From the NCBI GenBank assembly GCA_017624495.1, contig JAGAMY010000004.1, forward strand, positions 47,719 to 111,718: a stretch of 64,000 nt of DNA, read 5' to 3'. Within the stretch, counting starts at the first letter, position 1. The number at the start of each line of letters is the position of its first letter. The notes below the pieces were generated by a model. It had not been told where the DNA came from. It made no database searches and saw only the letters and a list, made by a program, of their open reading frames with translations. Positions 60,292-64,000 of the stretch are shown piece after piece. The DNA comes from Lachnospiraceae bacterium. GTDB lineage: Bacteria > Bacillota > Clostridia > Lachnospirales > Lachnospiraceae. The translations under genes were made by a program, and so were the position numbers.

Positions 60292-61686
60292 TCACTGCCT
60301 TTCTCGTTTCCGTACAAAGGTCATTGCCGGATAACGGTAGTTTCCGTCTTCTACGACAACCTCTTCTGTCAGCACCTCAAATCCGCCATTTTTGCGCATG
60401 GCAAGGTCATAGGCTAAGATTAATTTTTCAAATTCTTCGTCATTTTCCATATGCATATTCGCAGACTGCCACATACCTTCTGTCATATGCATTTCAATAA
60501 ATTCCGTGATTTCTTCCTTACTAAAACGATGGGATATCCTGTTCATTTTCAAGACATCTTCTTTGGATAATTCCTGTAAATTTTCGTCTACGGTTAGCTC
60601 ATCTGTAAATTTTCGTCTGCGCCTGCGCCTAAATAACGGATTTTCACTTAGAATATCCAACGCGGATAAATTGAGTTTTTCAGAAACTATGCGAAGCTTT
60701 TCCTCCGTTTCCTTATCTTCTCCCTGTCCTATACAATTTAAAAGCTGTATCATCAGACCTCTTCTGTCACTTTCCTCACTTAGAAGATAATTCAGACGGT
60801 TGACTGTGGCACGGACATATTTACTGTGCTCCTTGTCCATGTTGGTAATGCGGCGCTCTATATCCTCAAATCCACGCTCGATCTGGTCTAAAATATCCAA
60901 TACGTCATCCGTTCTGCGACTCTGAAAGAAATGGTCTTCCTGCTGTCGTTTTTCCTCTTTTTTTTGCTGTAACAGGGTAAGCCATGTATCGTCCTCACGC
61001 AATGCCTTGATACACTGCTTGATATCCATTTTATACATATAGAAGTTATCACTGGTCTTTAAAATGTGATATTTTTTCTTTACTATTTCTTCTACATAGC
61101 CTTCTAAATGCTCCTCTAAAAGCCCGGCATAGGTATCCTTTTCCAGTAAACGTCCAAAGAATTTGTCCATATTGTGCAGCATATCCTGCAATGCTTTATT
61201 TAATTTTTTGGTATTCACCAATGCCGTCTTTAGCATGGCTGTATTCAGTTTTTTATCGTTGCGAAAAGAATAGAGTGTGGCATAAACATTCTGGATATAG
61301 ATGTCCGTATCGTCCTCCGGCTCATTTGCCAGCTTTTCAAAGGCTTCTATCATAATGGATGCATAATCCGGGATAACGATATTCGTAGACATTGTATTAT
61401 AATCTTCCAGTCTGCGCAGCCATTTCGTGCGCACCAGCCAGTTTAAAATACGTCTTGGCATGGTTTCTGCCAAATCCTCTTCTGTTTCAATTTCCTCTTT
61501 TTCCATCTGAAAGCGATGTCTTGCACACATGTCTCCCAATATTTGAATACACGCTTCACGGCTTAAAAAGTAGTTATTATACTGGTATTCATCATTTATG
61601 GTCAACAGTGCTTCAATATAAATTTCTCTGTTTATGGAACGAAACAGCCCCCAGAAGGAGGCCGGTATTTCATATGTAAATTTCAC
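60292..61686 (-). CDS. jetA: JetA/MksF-like kleisin of a Wadjet-type complex (DUF5716)
   Basis: A 464-residue protein. It starts IPASFWGLFRSINREIYIEALL, typical of Wadjet JetA (DUF5716 family), with a helical middle (coiled coil about 255-310), a basic FRRRRRRKF patch near 355-362, and a C-terminal winged-helix region (SKEDVLKMNRISHRFSKEEI). The start is GTG at 61686 with AGAGG upstream. It is first in the operon, with a consensus promoter at 61724-61752. Kleisin role inferred from gene order and family. Confidence 0.85.
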   Translation of the reverse strand: MKFTYEIPASFWGLFRSINREIYIEALLTINDEYQYNNYFLSREACIQILGDMCARHRFQMEKEEIETEEDLAETMPRRILNWLVRTKWLRRLEDYNTMSTNIVIPDYASIMIEAFEKLANEPEDDTDIYIQNVYATLYSFRNDKKLNTAMLKTALVNTKKLNKALQDMLHNMDKFFGRLLEKDTYAGLLEEHLEGYVEEIVKKKYHILKTSDNFYMYKMDIKQCIKALREDDTWLTLLQQKKEEKRQQEDHFFQSRRTDDVLDILDQIERGFEDIERRITNMDKEHSKYVRATVNRLNYLLSEESDRRGLMIQLLNCIGQGEDKETEEKLRIVSEKLNLSALDILSENPLFRRRRRRKFTDELTVDENLQELSKEDVLKMNRISHRFSKEEITEFIEMHMTEGMWQSANMHMENDEEFEKLILAYDLAMRKNGGFEVLTEEVVVEDGNYRYPAMTFVRKRERQ

Positions 61687-61723
61687 TTGTTCATCTTCCT
61701 CTAACCAAAAATTAGTTCAAATA

Positions 61724-61752
61724 ATTTTAACATTGCCCGGATATTCTGTCAA
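61724..61752 (-). promoter_or_regulatory. Promoter of the jetABC operon
   Basis: Minus-strand TTGACA (61747-61752), a 17-base spacer, and TAAAAT (61724-61729). It is a strong constitutive-looking promoter divergent from aroC. Confidence 0.8.
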
Positions 61753-61770
61753 ATCTGACTGTATTTAAAC

Positions 61771-61799
61771 TTGAAACCCCTCTATGAAAACAGTATAAT
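61771..61799 (+). promoter_or_regulatory. Promoter of aroC
   Basis: TTGAAA (61771-61776), a 17-base spacer, and TATAAT (61794-61799). It gives a leader of about 70 bases with no evident riboswitch. Confidence 0.8.
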
Positions 61800-61877
61800 A
61801 TCAGTAATTGTATTTTTATAACTATAAAAGTACTAAATAGTTACGCATTTTTATAAATAAACAGGAGGCTTTATTTT

Positions 61878-62972
61878 ATGGCAGGCTCAACATTTGGAAA
61901 TATATTTAAAATCACAACCTGGGGGGAATCCCATGGAAAAGGAATTGGTGTAGTTATTGATGGCTGTCCTGCAGGTTTGGAACTATCCGAAACAGATATC
62001 CAGATATATTTAAATAGAAGAAAACCCGGTCAGTCTAAGTATTCCACCCCTAGAAAAGAGGATGATGCGGTAGAAATTCTTTCCGGTGTCTTCGAAGGTA
62101 AGACTACAGGCACACCGATTTCCCTTGTTGTCTTTAATAAAAATCAGAAATCTAAGGATTACAGTGAAATTGCCAGCTACTATCGTCCGGGACATGCAGA
62201 TTATACCTTTGATGAAAAATACGGTTTCAGAGATTACCGTGGCGGCGGACGTTCTTCCGGAAGAGAAACCATCGGAAGGGTTGCTGCCGGTGCTGTTGCA
62301 GCTAAACTGTTAAAACAGTTAGGTATACAGTTTACTACCTATGCAAAGTCCATTGGTCCTGTAGAAATCACATCCTTTGATGCATCACAAATTATGGAGA
62401 ATCCACTTTATATGCCGGATGCTAAAGCTGCTGAAAAAGCATCCGCCTTTTTAGAAGAATGTATGAAAAATCAGGATTCTGCCGGAGGTATTATCGAATG
62501 TATCGTAGAAGGTGTTCCCGTTGGTATCGGTGACCCGGTTTTTGAAAAATTAGATGCAAACCTTGCAAAAGCAATTCTTTCCATTGGTGCAGTGAAAGGA
62601 TTTGAAATTGGCGATGGATTTGCTGTGGCTGCTTCGATGGGAAGTACGAATAATGACAGCTTTGCTATGACAGATAATTCTATACAGAAACTTACCAATC
62701 ATTCCGGTGGTGTGCTCGGTGGTATGACTGACGGTTCTCCTATTATTTTCAGAGCAGCCATCAAACCAACCCCTTCCATCGCTGCCATGCAAAAAACCGT
62801 CAATAAATCCGGTGAGGAAATTGAGATATCCATCAAGGGCAGACATGATCCGATTATTGTACCAAGAGCCGTTGTAGTTGTCGAAGCCATGGCTGCTTTA
62901 ACAATTTTAGATGCTTTACTTATGAATATGACTGCAAAAGTAGACAATATCTGCAGTTTTTATAAAAAATAA
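61878..62972 (+). CDS. aroC: Chorismate synthase
   Basis: A 364-residue FMN-dependent enzyme making chorismate from EPSP, the last shared step to Trp, Phe and Tyr. GNIFKITTWGESHGKGIG, RRKPGQSKYSTPRKEDD, RPGHADYTFDEKYGFRDYRG and GGRSSGRET are canonical. The active-site histidines (ESHG and RPGHAD) are present. AGGAGG precedes the ATG. It is followed 16 bases on by an acetyltransferase gene and is a stand-alone aro gene here. Confidence 0.97.
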   Translation: MAGSTFGNIFKITTWGESHGKGIGVVIDGCPAGLELSETDIQIYLNRRKPGQSKYSTPRKEDDAVEILSGVFEGKTTGTPISLVVFNKNQKSKDYSEIASYYRPGHADYTFDEKYGFRDYRGGGRSSGRETIGRVAAGAVAAKLLKQLGIQFTTYAKSIGPVEITSFDASQIMENPLYMPDAKAAEKASAFLEECMKNQDSAGGIIECIVEGVPVGIGDPVFEKLDANLAKAILSIGAVKGFEIGDGFAVAASMGSTNNDSFAMTDNSIQKLTNHSGGVLGGMTDGSPIIFRAAIKPTPSIAAMQKTVNKSGEEIEISIKGRHDPIIVPRAVVVVEAMAALTILDALLMNMTAKVDNICSFYKK

Positions 62973-62988
62973 AGGAGATGCATTACTT

Positions 62989-63648
62989 ATGAAAATCAGT
63001 TTAGAAGAACGTATTAAAAAAGGGATGATTTTTTACGAACATGGACACAAAGACCCGGTTGATCAGGCTTTAGAGGTGGAATTAGAACGGCAAAGAATCC
63101 ATTGCAAAGAAGTGCTTTTTGACTACAATAATACCCGTCCGGGTGACCGTGCTACACGACTTTCACTTTTAAAAGGTTTATTAGGACATTGCACAGATAA
63201 TGTATATATTGAAGATGGCGTTCGCATGGCATATGGAAATCATGTGTATTTAGAAGATCATTTTTATGCAAATTTCAATTTGTGCATTGTGGATGATGGT
63301 GAAGTACATATTGGTGATAAAACCATGATTGGACCTATGGTTACCATTTGTACCACAGGACATCCAGCTTATCCATTGTACCGTGAAATGGTGGCGCATT
63401 ATTCTTTACCGATTCATATTGGCAAAAATGTGTGGATTGGCAGTAATGCGGTCATTCTGCCGGGTGTTACAATTGGAGATAATTCTATTATCGGTGCGGG
63501 AAGTGTTGTTACTAAAGATATTCCGGCAAATGTTGTGGCTGTTGGAAATCCTTGCAGGGTAATGCGTGAAATTGGTGAACGGGATAGGGAGTATTATTTT
63601 AGAGATATGAAAGTGGATTTTCCTTATACGTTAAGGGAAGAGTGCTAA
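62989..63648 (+). CDS. Hexapeptide-repeat sugar O-acetyltransferase (maltose/galactoside type)
   Basis: A 219-residue acetyl-CoA-dependent transferase. The Mac-domain N-terminus includes FDYNNTRPGDRATRLSLLK. The left-handed beta-helix is built of hexapeptides, with the catalytic His in TTGHPAY, KNVWIGSNAVILPGVTIGDN, then GAGSVVTKDIPANVVAVGNP. The substrate may be a maltose, galactoside or nodulation-type sugar, not known. AAAGGAG precedes the ATG. Probably cotranscribed with aroC; a terminator follows. Confidence 0.93.
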   Translation: MKISLEERIKKGMIFYEHGHKDPVDQALEVELERQRIHCKEVLFDYNNTRPGDRATRLSLLKGLLGHCTDNVYIEDGVRMAYGNHVYLEDHFYANFNLCIVDDGEVHIGDKTMIGPMVTICTTGHPAYPLYREMVAHYSLPIHIGKNVWIGSNAVILPGVTIGDNSIIGAGSVVTKDIPANVVAVGNPCRVMREIGERDREYYFRDMKVDFPYTLREEC

Positions 63649-63683
63649 AAATTTACGTTTAGCAATGAGCAGTGCTAAGGTAA

Positions 63684-63731
63684 AAAAAAGCAGTCTTATG
63701 CAAATTTATTTGCATAAGACTGCTTGTTTTT
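63684..63731 (+). terminator. Terminator of aroC-acetyltransferase
   Basis: An AAGCAGTCTTATGCAAAT / ATTTGCATAAGACTGCTT hairpin of about 18 bp, followed by a T-rich run, 35 bases after the stop codon. Confidence 0.9.
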
Positions 63732-63734
63732 GGC

Positions 63735-64000
63735 TTGATTCGGCGAATGCCGCGACTGAGATGCAGTGAAGCGAAATCGAAGTCGGCACTGCGGAGTAAA
63801 TTCACCAATATTAAAAACGAACGGCAGACGTGCGTTGTGTGGCTAAGTTTCCGTCCGGTATTTGCAGACTGTGAAGTCAGTAAAACAGACGTAGGGAGTA
63901 GTTCGGTGGAAGTCCGTGAAAAGAGGGTTTCTATACATTTTCATTTAGATAGTGACAACGTCCGTTACCGAATCTGACACGGCGTCCATGCCGTGGCAGA
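63735..64000. other. Structured, GC-richer block of unknown identity (runs off the right edge)
   Basis: No gene with a credible start or domain was found. The base composition is visibly richer in G+C than the flanking DNA. It contains multiple inverted pairs: CGGC-GAAT-GCCG at 63741-63752, GCAGTG/CACTGC (63763-63768, 63787-63792), CGACT/AGTCG (63753-63757, 63781-63785), and CACGGC/GCCGTG (63978-63983, 63990-63995). An 80-codon open frame covers it but lacks a ribosome binding site and looks non-coding. It could be a structured RNA or a dispersed repeat. Confidence 0.45.

Noticed and set aside
63735-63977. 80-codon open frame at the right edge
   Set aside because: TTG-type start, no ribosome binding site, low-complexity basic composition, and overlap with strong inverted repeats make coding unlikely.

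Overview
The window comes from an AT-rich, low-GC Gram-positive anaerobe, most likely a gut Lachnospiraceae member (Clostridia). The reasons are strong AGGAGG ribosome binding sites, a T-box leader, secreted Big2/InlB-repeat/LRR proteins, MecA, a DUF4364 regulator, CBS-containing family II pyrophosphatase, an [FeFe]-hydrogenase and several Rpn-type PD-(D/E)XK genes. Species assignment is inference. No rRNA, tRNA, CRISPR array or complete insertion sequence was recognised. Most genes lie on the minus strand.

Layout. 1-7.5 kb: partial M16C peptidase, cold-shock protein, secreted subtilase next to a decayed Rpn gene, MscS channel and a dCache chemoreceptor. 7.5-15.8 kb: amino-acid block leuB-ilvD-ilvB-serC-serA-DUF1015 with promoters before leuB and serC. 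15.9-19.4 kb: a 1163-residue surface protein. 19.5-22.7 kb: a Trp T-box operon, trpB, a half-length trpA and a threonine-aldolase-like gene. 22.7-27.8 kb: three paralogous secreted Big2 proteins enclosing a Wzy_C (O-antigen ligase-like) membrane protein. 27.8-30.4 kb: AAA ATPase, two DUF4230 proteins and a ParE/YefM toxin-antitoxin pair. 30.6-35.3 kb: prfA-prmC-DUF1385, rpmE and rho. 35.5-43.9 kb: radical SAM and DUF4364 genes (plus strand), flavin reductase, mecA, CBS-pyrophosphatase, a coiled-coil membrane protein, a short [FeFe]-hydrogenase with a TSCCCP motif and an ABC-F ATPase. 44-46.5 kb: a FliD-tail-like protein and an Rpn nuclease with a 21-bp coding repeat. 46.7-54.8 kb: a three-gene secreted GH43/LamG operon, probably for arabinan or arabinoxylan. 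55-61.7 kb: Rpn-like and small broken genes downstream of a Wadjet-like jetA-jetB-jetC operon in which jetD is not found. 61.8-64 kb: aroC, a hexapeptide-repeat acetyltransferase and an unexplained structured, GC-richer block at the edge.

The most promising observations are the jetABC set without its nuclease, the half-barrel TrpA lacking the catalytic Glu but kept in a Trp-regulated operon with trpB, the Wzy_C ligase embedded among three homologous secreted Ig-like proteins, and the structured block at the right end. All functional calls come from reading motifs; no database search was run.
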